DNA of 64,000 bases, taken from contig OX030969.1 of the NCBI GenBank assembly GCA_943735955.1, forward strand, positions 2,036,087-2,100,086, given 5' to 3'. Positions 32,300 through 44,200 of the stretch are shown piece after piece. The position numbers and the translations under genes were made by a program. Below the pieces are notes generated by a model. That model made no database searches. It worked only from the letters and a program-made list of their open reading frames with translations, and was not told the DNA's origin. Numbering within the stretch: the first letter of the stretch is position 1; every line of letters begins with the position of its first letter. The stretch comes from Piscicola geometra. Taxonomy: Eukaryota > Annelida > Clitellata > Hirudinida > Piscicolidae.

Positions 32300-32560
32300 T
32301 TATTATATACAAGATGATTTCATCTTAGACAACTAAGCATTCCGTCTTGGGAACCCAGTTGCTTAAAAAGAAATTTATGAGTGTTCATGTTTGAGGTTAA
32401 CAAACTCATATTTTATTTTTTATGTTAAAGTTGATATAGTTAGACAAAAAATCAATATAATGGATAGATCAGTTTTAATTTACGTTATTATTTATGCAAT
32501 TGAGCTATAAGGCTAAAAATCGTTCCATCTTGTGCAAGCTCCTCCTAATAACTTTATAAC
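32300..32560 (-). repeat. Inverted counterpart of 38465-38720
   Basis: Reads, inverted, the same landmarks as 38465-38720: GTCTAACTATATCAACTT, then AACCTCAAACA, then the CCATCTTGAG-type segment. By eye ~75% identical. Probably a fragment of the same transposon family. Confidence 0.6.
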
Positions 32561-33330
32561 TGGTCGTTATAACAGCTTTTTGTATCCCTGGAAGATTTAA
32601 GCTTTTCCATGATTTGATTTTAATTTGAGTTTCTCTTGATTAATTGATCACAATTTCTGTAAAAATTTTTTTACAGTTTTTTCTTTTACATAGTCCTGTG
32701 ATTTTTAATCAATAGTTTCAGACTTTTTGTTCTATCATGGCTTTCGAGCTGGTTTAATTTGCAAAAATAATATTTTTCTTGTTATTTCAAATGATCAAAC
32801 CAAACTTTAAGGTTTTTTATCTTTTTTACAAAATGTAATGTTTTTATGTTCAATCACATCTTTTTCATTGTTTTTCTCATGTTTTCCATCAACCTTTTCA
32901 ACATCTTTTTCAGAATCTTCATCATCTTTCGCAGTAAATTTCTTCCCATATTCTTCATTTAATACGTTTTCTGGTTTCTTACTTTTTATTTCTTCCTGAA
33001 CCAAAGTGAATATTGGTTTCTCTGAAAACTATTATTTTTGGTTATTTTTGCGCCTTTCTTTGCCTTTTTTTCTAATTGTTGATCTTTTTACTTTTTTGAA
33101 ATTTTTTTCTGATCTTCAACTTCGGCTTCTTTTTCTTCACTTTTATTTTTTGGTATTTTAAGTTTGAAAGAAAACTTTTCATTCTGTTTTTTTTCCCTTT
33201 TTTTCAAAACTTAGTTCATTTGCTTTTTCCACATCTTTTTTATCAACATTTTTGGGATTTTTTTCCTTTTAAGTTTCGAATGGTACTTTACATTCATTTC
33301 ATCCTCAAATTCCTCCTTATCAGAAATTTA

Positions 33331-34530
<1,200 letters not shown>

Positions 34531-35469
34531 GAAATTTATTTTCGTGAAGTTGTTCTATTTTTTCTTTATTCAACTTCATTGTTTTTTGACTTTTTTTTGT
34601 CCATTTTCCCTTCTTCACCAGTTTTTTTGTTGCTTTTTCGGTCGTCTTTTTTATTTTTTTAAAGTTTTTTAAGTTTTAAATCAAGTTTTGAAATTTCTGA
34701 TTTGATAAATTCACTTTTAAGTCGTGAAACTTTCCTAAACTTAATTTTCCCTTTTTGTTTCGGATTGCCTCTCTTTGTTTCGGCTTCTTTTAGATCTTCT
34801 TTTTTTATTACATTTTCTTGTTTATCATCATTATCGACCCCCTCATCATCTATTTTCTTATCAATTTCTTTTCCACTTTCAAAACTTATCTTTTTTGAAG
34901 CAAAGTTAATGTCTTTTTCAACCTCGCTCTTTTCTTTAATATTTTCCAACTCTTCTTCAGCAGCATCTTTGGTTTCCAAATTATCCAATGCCTCCTTATT
35001 CTCTCTTTGTGGCATATTCTCTATTTGTGGTATATTTTCTACTTGTGGCATATTTTCTCTTTGTGGTATATTTTCTTTTTGTGATATATTTTCTATTTGT
35101 GTTATATCTTTTATTTGTGTTATATCTTTTATTTGTGGTATATTTTTTTTTGCGGTACAAAACCTTTCGATTTTCCGTTTCTTTCAACTACTTTTTTCTA
35201 AAACCTGTAAAAAACTTGAAGAGTCAAACTCAATTCTATGAACAGATTTCCAAAACAACGAATGATTTATTCATAGATTTGAAGAAAAAATTAATAGAAA
35301 CACTACATATTTCCTAACATAAATGTCATCTATGATTTAACTTTCCAAAACTTACATATATCCCAGGAATAGAATAAAGAAAGCGGTGATGGTGAACACA
35401 ACGAAGAACCATTTGACTTTTTGCAAGGAGCCTTGGAGTCATGAACATGTTTCAGCTTGAATGGCAAGA

Positions 35470-36232
35470 GATTCTCAGGCATTAAAGGCTCCCTCCGCTC
35501 AGACCAAAATTACAAGTGTGCCCTCTGTCAAGGCACAGCTTGACCGATAGATGGAAGATCAATTGTGGAAGTTCTTGTTGATGAAGACAAACTTGAAGTC
35601 GTTCCTGAATTCTGCTACTTAGGTGACATGCTGTCTGCAGGTGGAGGCTGTGAGGATGCTGCCATAACCCGATGCAAGTGTGCGTGGGGAAAATTTCGTC
35701 AACTTCTTCCTCTACTGACAAACAGACACCTTCCACTTCCAACCAGAAGTCGTGTGTACACCTCATGTGTGAGGAGTACAATGTTACACGCCTCTGAGAC
35801 TTGGGCTGTCACCACAGAAACAATCAACCGCCTTCAACGCAACGACCGGGCCATGATCCGTTGGATGTGCAACATCAAATCAAAAGATCTCATCAGTTCA
35901 GATGAGCTCCAAAAATTTATGGGAATCCAGGATATTGGTGCTGTACTGCAAACAAGAAGAATGAGGTGGTTTGGGCATGTGGAACGTGGTGGTGGATGGA
36001 TCAACAAGGTTAGAAGAATGGAGGTTTCTGGAACGAAACGACCTGGCAGGCCAAAGAAGACGTGGGAAGAGGTGGTACAGAAAGACCTCAAATACCTGGG
36101 GGCACGCAGCACTGATGCCCATGATAGAAAGGAGTGGAGGGAGAGACTGAGACTTTTCAGACAGGCCCCACCCTCGGGAGAGGAAAAAATAGCCTGTTTA
36201 ACAAAAACCAGGAGATGATGATGATGAATAGC
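35470..36232 (+). mobile_element. LINE C-terminal fragment inside the broken paralogue
   Basis: The frame 35565-36218 encodes the region after the RT domain: VPEFCYLGDMLSAGG, then HASETWAVTTETINRLQRND, MIRWMCNIK, RRMRWFGHVERGGG and a Lys-rich end. These strings are typical of non-LTR retrotransposon C-termini. An (ATG)n tail at 36216-36228 marks the 3' end. The 5' end is truncated at about 35470. The frame is intact over 217 codons, so the insertion is fairly young. Confidence 0.88.
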
Positions 36233-36660
36233 ACGAAAATACGGAGGATAACTGACTGTCAATAAGGTTGTGCAAGGGTTCTTTTGGCGCAGTGGCAGTT
36301 GATCCTCCTTTTATGGTTTCCATGAAGTGGGAGTTGTTAGGTTGGATTAGGTGCAAAAGTTCATGAGACAATTGTAGAGTTGAAAGTTTTCAAGAGAAAG
36401 TTAATTGAAAGTTATTATCTTTTTGGCCTTAAGCTCGCACACGTTTATAATAAAACTACAAAAATATAAATTTAGATTTTAATAGTAGAAGTTTTTTGGA
36501 AAAATATGATTGAAAACTGTTATATTAGCTAAATATTTTTTGAACTGTAAAAGTTTTTTTTCGAAAATTGTATTTTAATTATTCAAAAAGAAATTATTAA
36601 AAACATACTAAAAAACAATTTTTAAGTTTTAGTTATTTCACGAGTTAAAAAAAAAAAGAT
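36233..36660. other. No gene seen
   Basis: AT-rich; lies where the paralogue's remaining F-type lectin exon would be expected. No match to exon 3 of the intact gene found by eye. Confidence 0.5.
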
Positions 36661-37406
36661 GTAACCATTCCATAAAATGTAAGAATGTAATGTGCCAACC
36701 CAATGGAGCTGAGTCATTGTGTTTTGAGCTCTGATAAGCTGGTTTGTCCAGTGCAGGGTCGCCTCCTGTGATGGAAAGTTGAAGGACGTGCGATTTGTAA
36801 TTTGAATGGTTGGTGAGAAAATTTATATGAATGGTTGAACTCAAAATTGGATAGTTTTGGGAGTGAGATGGGAATAGATAAGGGAAAGAAACTCATTAGA
36901 TATTTCATTTAACACATTTTTTTAAGCCTCTTTCTCACCTGCAACTGTGTGATAAAACATCAGACAATAACTGATGATGATCTCGCATATTCTCACCATT
37001 TAGCAAAAAAACTTATTAATTAAAAATTAATATTCTAAATTAATCATCAGTATTTTAACTGAACCAAATTGTTTATGTGATGTTGTTGAAAAAGTGACGT
37101 AGAACTAAAAGAAGCTTATTTCAATTCTCTTAAACGGTTCAATATTTTGAAAAGCAAACATAAAATTGAAAAGATTGATAATAAATGAACCTACTTAAAA
37201 CATGAGTGCAAGGGACACTAATGATAGCTTTGACGAGCCAATTTAAATAACTTCCTATTGGGGTTTCAAAGTCATTGCTTGAAAGAAATCACAAATACTC
37301 TTTAGTAGAGGTTTTTATCTCCCATGTTACATTTTTTTCCAGTTTGTTATTTATTTAGGCGTCACATGAAAATTTATTACCTAGAATACTTATCAAATAC
37401 AAAAAG

Positions 37407-37498
37407 TATTTGAGCTGGCGCAACACGCTCAAAATGTCAAATTTCATCCTTTTTATCGATTCTTTGACAATATAATTATTTGACAGTCTGTTTATTTA
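37407..37498 (+). repeat. Dispersed GAGCTGGCGCAACACG repeat, copy 2
   Basis: Same ~90-base sequence as 31737-31830; ends at the Tc1-type TIR. Confidence 0.65.
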
Positions 37499-37682
37499 TA
37501 CTAGTGAGCAAAAATTGTGAACAATTTTTTTTTACAAGAATTGAATAAATTCATGGATTTAAAAAAGTCATCATCATTGAACGGAACCATCATCATAAGG
37601 AAGCAGGAGGCCTCTTTTTCCGCGGCACGACAAAATGACTTCAAACATTTTGTTCACAGCCAACGATTAAAGCTGGATAGCT

Positions 37683-37890
37683 TCAATCGTTGGCTGCAAT
37701 GAACATCAAACTGATACCTCGGTAGTTGGTCATCAACTGGAGACTTCCTTTCTTAGGCAGCGGGATGATCAGGCTTGATGTCCATTGGGTTGGTGCGCGA
37801 CCCTTGCCGTAGACTAGCCTGCAGATGGTGAGGAGCTGCTTTGCAAGGAAGTCACCGCCTTTCTGAAGCACTTCCGCTGTCAGTGTATTG
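37683..37890 (-). mobile_element. LINE reverse transcriptase fragment
   Basis: Minus strand reads GKGRAPTQWTSSLIIPLPKK then TNYRGISLM, the conserved NYRPI-type region of non-LTR reverse transcriptases. Only ~65 codons. Its end at 37697 joins a 12-bp inverted repeat, CAGCCAACGATT (37660) with AATCGTTGGCTG. Confidence 0.75.
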
Positions 37891-38464
37891 TCAAGCTAAA
37901 TCTTGATCAATTTGAACTTATCTTTTTCACTAGAACATCCAAATCTTCACTATCACTTACTTTTTTAGTTTGTCCTCTCCCGTCATCATTATCTCTAAAA
38001 CCTTCTTCTTCCATACGTAGCCTTGGTTTTATCTTCAATTATAACCTGTCTTTAGCTCCTCAAACTCTATTTGTTTCTGAATCTTGTTACTTCCACATTC
38101 GTCGTATTAAACAGCATCTTCCTTTTCTCGACGATCGCATTTGTTCGTTTTGTAAAGAGCACTATAAAAATAATTAGCTATGATTGATTGGCTGATTAGA
38201 GGACTTAGAGTGTCTTAAAGTTCATGAGTAGCTTGTAAGTTTTGAATTTAACTATTTGAAGCTTAAAATTGAAATTTAATTTAAAATCATTAGTGATTGA
38301 TTGGATTGATTTAATGTAATTTAATAGCCTTGGAAAAACATCTTTTTACAAAAAATAGATTGTTCACCATTTTCTGTTCTGTAGAGTAAACAATATTGAA
38401 AACTTGTGAAAACACCGAAAAAAAATGGTTTGGGTAAATAGTTTAATTATAGTGTTAAACTTAG

Positions 38465-38720
38465 GGGGAGGTTACACAAAATAGAACGATTTTTACACGT
38501 AGCCTCATATCTCAATTGAATAATCAATAACGTAAATTAAAATTTATCCAGCCCTTATATTGACTTTTTGTCTAACTATATCAACTTCAACATAAGAAAT
38601 AAAGGAAAAAGAAATATGAGTTTATTAACCTCAAACAAAAACACTCAAAAATGCCATCTTGAGCAACTAGGTTCCCAAGATGGAATGCCCATATTGTATG
38701 AAATCATATTGTATGACTTA
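38465..38720 (+). repeat. Counterpart of 32300-32560
   Basis: Opposite orientation to 32300-32560, with CCCAAGATGGAATGCCC, TTAACCTCAAACA and GTCTAACTATATCAACTT as landmarks. Lies within the Tc1-like element. Confidence 0.6.
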
Positions 38721-39135
38721 AAATTTGAACATTTACTTATTATTCAACTATCTTATTTATCTAAATAAATACATTTTTCCGCTCACTCAATACTGATCAT
38801 TCAAAATAATCTTCATTTATTCTGAAGAATAATCAACAAAACGTGATCTAAAAACTTTCAAACTATTCTTCTAGAAATCAGTTTCTCAATTATTATAATT
38901 GAACGAGACAACTTTCAGGAACGAAACCAACATAAAAATGTGTTTAGAAGACGTATGCATGAATAGAAAATTATTTTTTCTTATATACATTGCATAGCTG
39001 TGAAAAGCTGGTATAGAAATATTGACGTGAGTTTAATCGAAAAACTTGCAACATCAATGCCAGACCATCCATAAAAGAAAGGTGTTTACAATTTTTTGCC
39101 CACTAGTGTAAATGCGAGATTTGATTAGTTTTCCA

Positions 39136-39195
39136 TTTTAATCAATCAATCAAATAGATTTTTTATTTTCTATAGCGCTCTTTTCTCAAACTTTT
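39136..39195 (+). repeat. (AATC)n - TATAGCGC motif, copy 2
   Basis: TCAATCAATCAAATAG, then TTTTCTATAGCGCTC, matching the module at 25301. Confidence 0.7.
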
Positions 39196-39554
39196 TTTTA
39201 ACTACACAACAGCACACATGCTCAATCATCAATTGAAAAATGATGAAAATTTCTAAAACATCGAGAGTGAGAGGTGCGCATAAACTCCTCAAACAGCTGT
39301 GGCTCTTGATAAGACAATCATTGCTAATAAAAAGGCTGGGCATATATTTTCTGTATATCCACTACTAAGTTAAGGTGTGGAAGAAGATGTCATGATGTGG
39401 CATGAGGATGTCACTGAAGCTTCATTACACAGTTAATCAATCGAACGCTCTTGAATTTGATTGATTGAATCAAACAAGCTATTATGACTAAGAAAATCTA
39501 CTGAAAAACCTTTTAAGCAAATTATTTCAAATGGTTTACGCTTTTTGTGAATAA

Positions 39555-40470
39555 TATTTTAAACTTTTTTGTATAACATTAAAATATTTGTATAAATTAA
39601 AAATTTTTGTATAAATTAAAATTTTTTGTATAAATTAAAAATTTTTGTATAAATTAAAAATTTTTGTATAAATTAAATTTTTTTGTATAAATTAAAAATT
39701 TGTGTATAAATTAAAATTGTTTGTATAAATTAATTTTTTTTTTATAAATTAAAAAATTTTGTTACAATTAAAAATGTTTGTATAAATTAAAATTGTTTGT
39801 ATAAATTAAAAACTTTTGTATAAATTAAAAATTTTTGTATAAATTTAAATTTTTTGTATAAATTTGAACTTTTTGTATAAATTTAAATTTTTTGTATAAA
39901 TTTTAATTTTTTGTATAAGTTTAAATTTTTTGTATAAATTTAAACTTTTTGTATACATTTAAATTTTTTGTATAAATTTAAATTTTTTGTATAAATTTAA
40001 ATTTTTTGAATACATTTAATTTTTTTTATAAATTTAAATTTTTTTTATCAATTTAAATTTTTTGTATCAATTTAAACTTTATGTATCAATTTAAATTTTT
40101 CGTCTAAATAAATTTTTTGTATCAATTTAATTGTTGTATATAAATTTAAATTTTTTGTATATATTTAAATTTGTTGTATAAATTTAAATTTGTTGTATAA
40201 ATTTGAATTTGTTGTATAATTTTAAATTTTTTGTATAAATTTAAATTTTTGTATAAATTTAAATTTTTTGTATACATTTAAATTTTTCGTTTAAATACAT
40301 TTTTTTTGTATAAATTAAATTTTTTTTTATAAATTTAAATTTTTTGTATAAATTTAAATGTTTTGTATACATTTAATTTTTTTGTATAAATTAAATTTTT
40401 TTGTATAAATTAAATTTTTTTGTATAAGTTAAATTTTTTTTAATAAATTAAAAATTTTTGTATAAATATT
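39555..40470. repeat. ~19-bp AT-rich minisatellite
   Basis: About 48 diverged units of TTTTTGTATAAATTTAAAT. The left third favours AAATTAAAA spacing, the right AAATTTAAA. No coding frame. Confidence 0.92.
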
Positions 40471-40550
40471 TTATAAAATATATAATTTTTTATTCATTTA
40501 TTAAATGATAAAAGTTGTGCGTTTACTGGACATTTAAATTTGAAATCTCG

Positions 40551-40625
40551 AATTCAATCAATCAATCAATCACTAATGATTTGTATAGCGCCCTTTACTA
40601 AGTGAACAAAGGCGCTCTTCAAATA
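40551..40625 (+). repeat. (AATC)n - TATAGCGC motif, copy 3
   Basis: CAATCAATCAATCAATCACT, then TTTGTATAGCGCCCTTT. Confidence 0.7.
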
Positions 40626-41295
40626 AATTTGTTAAATAAAACGGTTTTTAGACCATAACCAATATATGTATATATATAAATTAAAATATATATATAAACA
40701 CACAATCAACCTCAATAATCCAACCTCACCCACCCCACCATGACAATCACCGCCAAAAAATCACTATCACCATAAATAAAAAATTCTTTCATCACCACAA
40801 TACCAACACTCATACCACAGCACAATCATCACCACATCATCCTCAAAACACAATCATCATTCTTCTCAATTTTCTGTCTTGCCACTGGTGCCGAGGCTGC
40901 GAAAGAGGGTGAAGGAGAAGTCTTTGCCAACGCTGGTACTGCTGCTGCTATGGAAAGCTTTCTCCTTTATCCTTTCTCCTTGAGCGCTTTGATTCCCTGC
41001 GGCCATCTTGGTCTGCTGCGGCCATTCTCGACAGATTCAAAACAACCAACATTTGCACTAAAAACATTCTAATTAATTAAATTTAATTTTTATTTAGACT
41101 TTAGATTCTAAAATTTCAATATATTATACCCAAAACCGTTTATTCCACAAATTTATTTGAGCGGCTGCCAAAATGGCAGCCGCTAACCAAAAAATAAAAT
41201 ATGGCATCACCAGCAAGAATTAATTCAGTTTCTTAAATCTAAAACATTTTTTCAGTTATTTTCTTCTGCTCTAGCTTTGAACTGTCTTATTTCAT
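40626..41295. other. 3' flank of the F-type-lectin receptor, no gene called
   Basis: Has a TATATA tract, an ACC/CATC-rich tract (40690-40870), and a higher-GC stretch (40880-41035) whose minus strand starts a short frame MAAGNQSAQGERIKEKAF. No splice support, so not called. CAAAATGGCAGCCGC near 41170 resembles CTGCGGCCATCTTGG above it. Confidence 0.4.
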
Positions 41296-44200
41296 TCAAT
41301 CTTCTTTTTTCTCTTCCAATATTTTAACCTTTTTATCCTTCCTCTCTCCCTCCTTCCTCTCGCCCTCTTTCCTCTCTCTCTTCTTCCTCTCTCCCTCATT
41401 CTTCTTTTTTTTCTTTCTTTCTCTATTTTTCTTCTCTCCTTCCTTTCTTCCTTCTTTTTTTTCTTTTTCCCCCCTCTCTTCCTCCTTCTTCTCTCTTTCT
41501 TTCCTCTCTTCCTCCTTCTTTTCTCCATTTTCTCCGTTCTTTTTCTTCTCGTCCACCTTTTCCCCACCATTTACTTCCCACTCCTTCCTATCTTTTTTCT
41601 CTCTCTTGTTTTTACTTCTTCTTTTTTTCTTTTTTCTATGTTTAATGAAACTTCTTTTACGAAAGTTTTCCCAGTCCATTTCGAAACTCAGTTCAACATC
41701 TTTATTGCCATCTTTTTTTTTCTTTTTTTTTTGTGGACTCTGATGTTGTGGGCTCTTATGTTGTGGACTCTTATGTTGTGGGCTCTGATGTTGTGGACTC
41801 TTATGTTGTGTACTTTTATGTTGTGGACTCTGATGTTGTGGACTCTGATGTTGTGAGCTCTTATGTTGTGGACTTTTATGTTGTGGACTCTTATGTTGCG
41901 AAATTATATTTTTTTGACGCATATTCTTACTCTTTTCATTTACAGATTCCTCGTTCAGAGAGTTGGATTTTTGAAAATATTTTTCAGTTTTTTTTCCAAT
42001 TTCTTTTTCTGTTGAGCCATCTTGTCCATCATCATCATCCTCATCATCGACCCATCGGTCTTCTTCTATGTCTTCTTCTTCATCTTTCTCTTCTTCTTTT
42101 TCAATATGCAGAACTTCTCGACTGGATCTGAGAGATTTTTCAAATGCCATTTTTTCCAGCCTCCCTAGCATCTTTTCTATTTCTTCCGCTGCTGCATCTC
42201 GGCGTTGCAAGTGTCTCATCTGCAGCTCCATTCTTTGCATTTGTTCTTCTTCGTTGAAATCAGTGGCATTTCTTTTTTTCCGTCTCATTCTGTGAAAGGT
42301 CAACAGTAAGACTTGCTCCATTGTGCAAACGCCTAGCTCAATTTATAAATCCAATCGTTTCATAAATATAAAATCAAACCAAAATTCATTTTCAAAGCAT
42401 TTATCTTTCATTTTTAAGAGTGTAACAATGTTACACTGCAACATACCCCAGAAAAAGAAAGAATAGAGCGGTGATGGTGAAGGTGGAGAAGAACCATTTG
42501 ATGTAAAGGTACTGGTCTGAAAGTGGATGACTATGCAAGAATTTGATTAAAAGCTTAAAATATTTAATTAAACAATCAAACTTTCTTCGCATGCATCGAT
42601 CTTCAAACGGGAGCGTGAAGCTGGATTGGATTGAACACCATCTGAAGCTGACTGCTTTCCTCAAATGCTAACCTTTGTCCGAATTGGAGTGAGTGTCCAT
42701 TCGCACAGAGACTCCCAACAAAGGCTTGAACGTGGTGCTTGATGGGTCCTTCGAAAATGTTCCCGAGACTGTGTTTGGTCGCAGAGCAGTTGTACTTGTT
42801 TTGTTTGTAGCTGTTTTTTCACGAGTCGTGGTACTGATGGTTGTGACATTTTGGTCAGTGGTAGTAGTATTTCGTCTAGTAGTAGTATTTGGTCTAGTAG
42901 TTGTGGTGGTAGTAGTAGTTGTGGTGGTAGTAGTTGTGGTGGTAGTAGTAGTTGTGCTGGTGGTAGTAGTTGTGGTGGTTGTGGTAGTTGTAGTGGTAGT
43001 AGTAGTTGGTGTAGTAGCTGTGGTATTATTTTTTTGGATGGTACTAGCAGTCGTGGTACTGATGGTTGTGGCTTTTTGATCAAGTGCTCCTTCAGGGTGG
43101 AAAGGATTTATCATCAACAACAACGAAATAGTATAGCTTAGTTTAGCTTAGGGCGTTTGTTCAGTTTTTTTATCAATTCAAACATCGCTTCCGATTATAA
43201 GGTAATTAGTGCTCAATACGCCTTCAGCCGAGAGCAACCAAGTCCCAAAAACTAGGCGTAGTTTTGAAATTGCACTTCAGAATCGACACTTCAAGCTTTT
43301 GAATGGAAAGACATAAACCTGCGTCAATGAAATCCAGCAACGAGCAGAAATAGTGGACAGGGCACTGCGTTATGCGAGCGAAAGATTTGCTACATAACAA
43401 GTTTCCAGATAAGATTGTCAACGCAATCAATGCAATTGTACGCTAATTCAAATAACCAATTCTACAAGCAAAGCCAGGTTTAAGCACCATTTAACATCTC
43501 TAAAGACGTCCTTCAAGGTGATGTTCTAGCTCCGTTTCTATTCATTCTCGTGATAGATTCAATATCCCAAATGTCTGCAGATTAATTCGGATATGTCACT
43601 CACATGAAGAAAACAAACGAGGACAAGCACAATTGAACAACCCAGTCCGAACCAAGCAACTGCTCATTCGCCAGTTAAATAGGTGTTGTTCCATCACATT
43701 TTGCCTGCCCTACTGGGTGCGTTGGGCTCAGAGTGCTGCATCACTCGACAAGCAGACTTATTATGTACCCGCGAACAAGAACAAGAACAAAAACAAAAAC
43801 ATCTGCCCTGAAACTGGACACCTGGAATGTGAAAACACTCACACCAGGGCTATCTCAAAACCTCCAGATTATCAGTGATGCCCGAAAGACTGCAGTTCTC
43901 AACGACGAACTCGTGAGACTCCAGGTCGACATTGTCACACTGCAGGAGACTCGGCTAGCTGATTTTGGGAGTCTTAGAGAAAATTGATTTTACATTCTTT
44001 TGTCAAAGAAAAAGTGCTGAACACAACAGAAAATACGGCATTGGTTTTGCAGTCCGGAACTATCTGCTGAACTTTGCTAAAAAAAGAACTGAAAGACTTC
44101 TATCACTCTGTCTCCACACCACTTCTGAGCCAGTCAATCTCATCAGCGCCTATGCACCAACCCAAAGATGAGTTCTATGACCAGATAGATTCGTTTCTCA

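Larger units (their letters stand above)
37499..39110 (+). mobile_element. Tc1/mariner-like element, decayed
   Basis: Ends CTAGTGAGCAAAAATTGTGA and, inverted, CTAGTGGGCAAAAAATTGTA, bordered by TA. Near the right end the plus strand reads SLIEKLATSMPDHP and a stop (39030-39075), like the C-terminus of Tc1/mariner transposases. A LINE RT fragment (37683-37890) is inserted or joined near the left end. No intact transposase. Confidence 0.7.

Noticed and set aside
41638..42295. Plus-strand frames of 70-130 codons opposite the cytoplasmic exon
   Set aside because: Shadows of the minus-strand Lys/Glu-rich exon.
42693..43141. Plus-strand Val- or Ser-rich frames opposite the Thr stalk
   Set aside because: Shadows of the minus-strand coding repeat; the minus-strand exon has matching phases on both sides.
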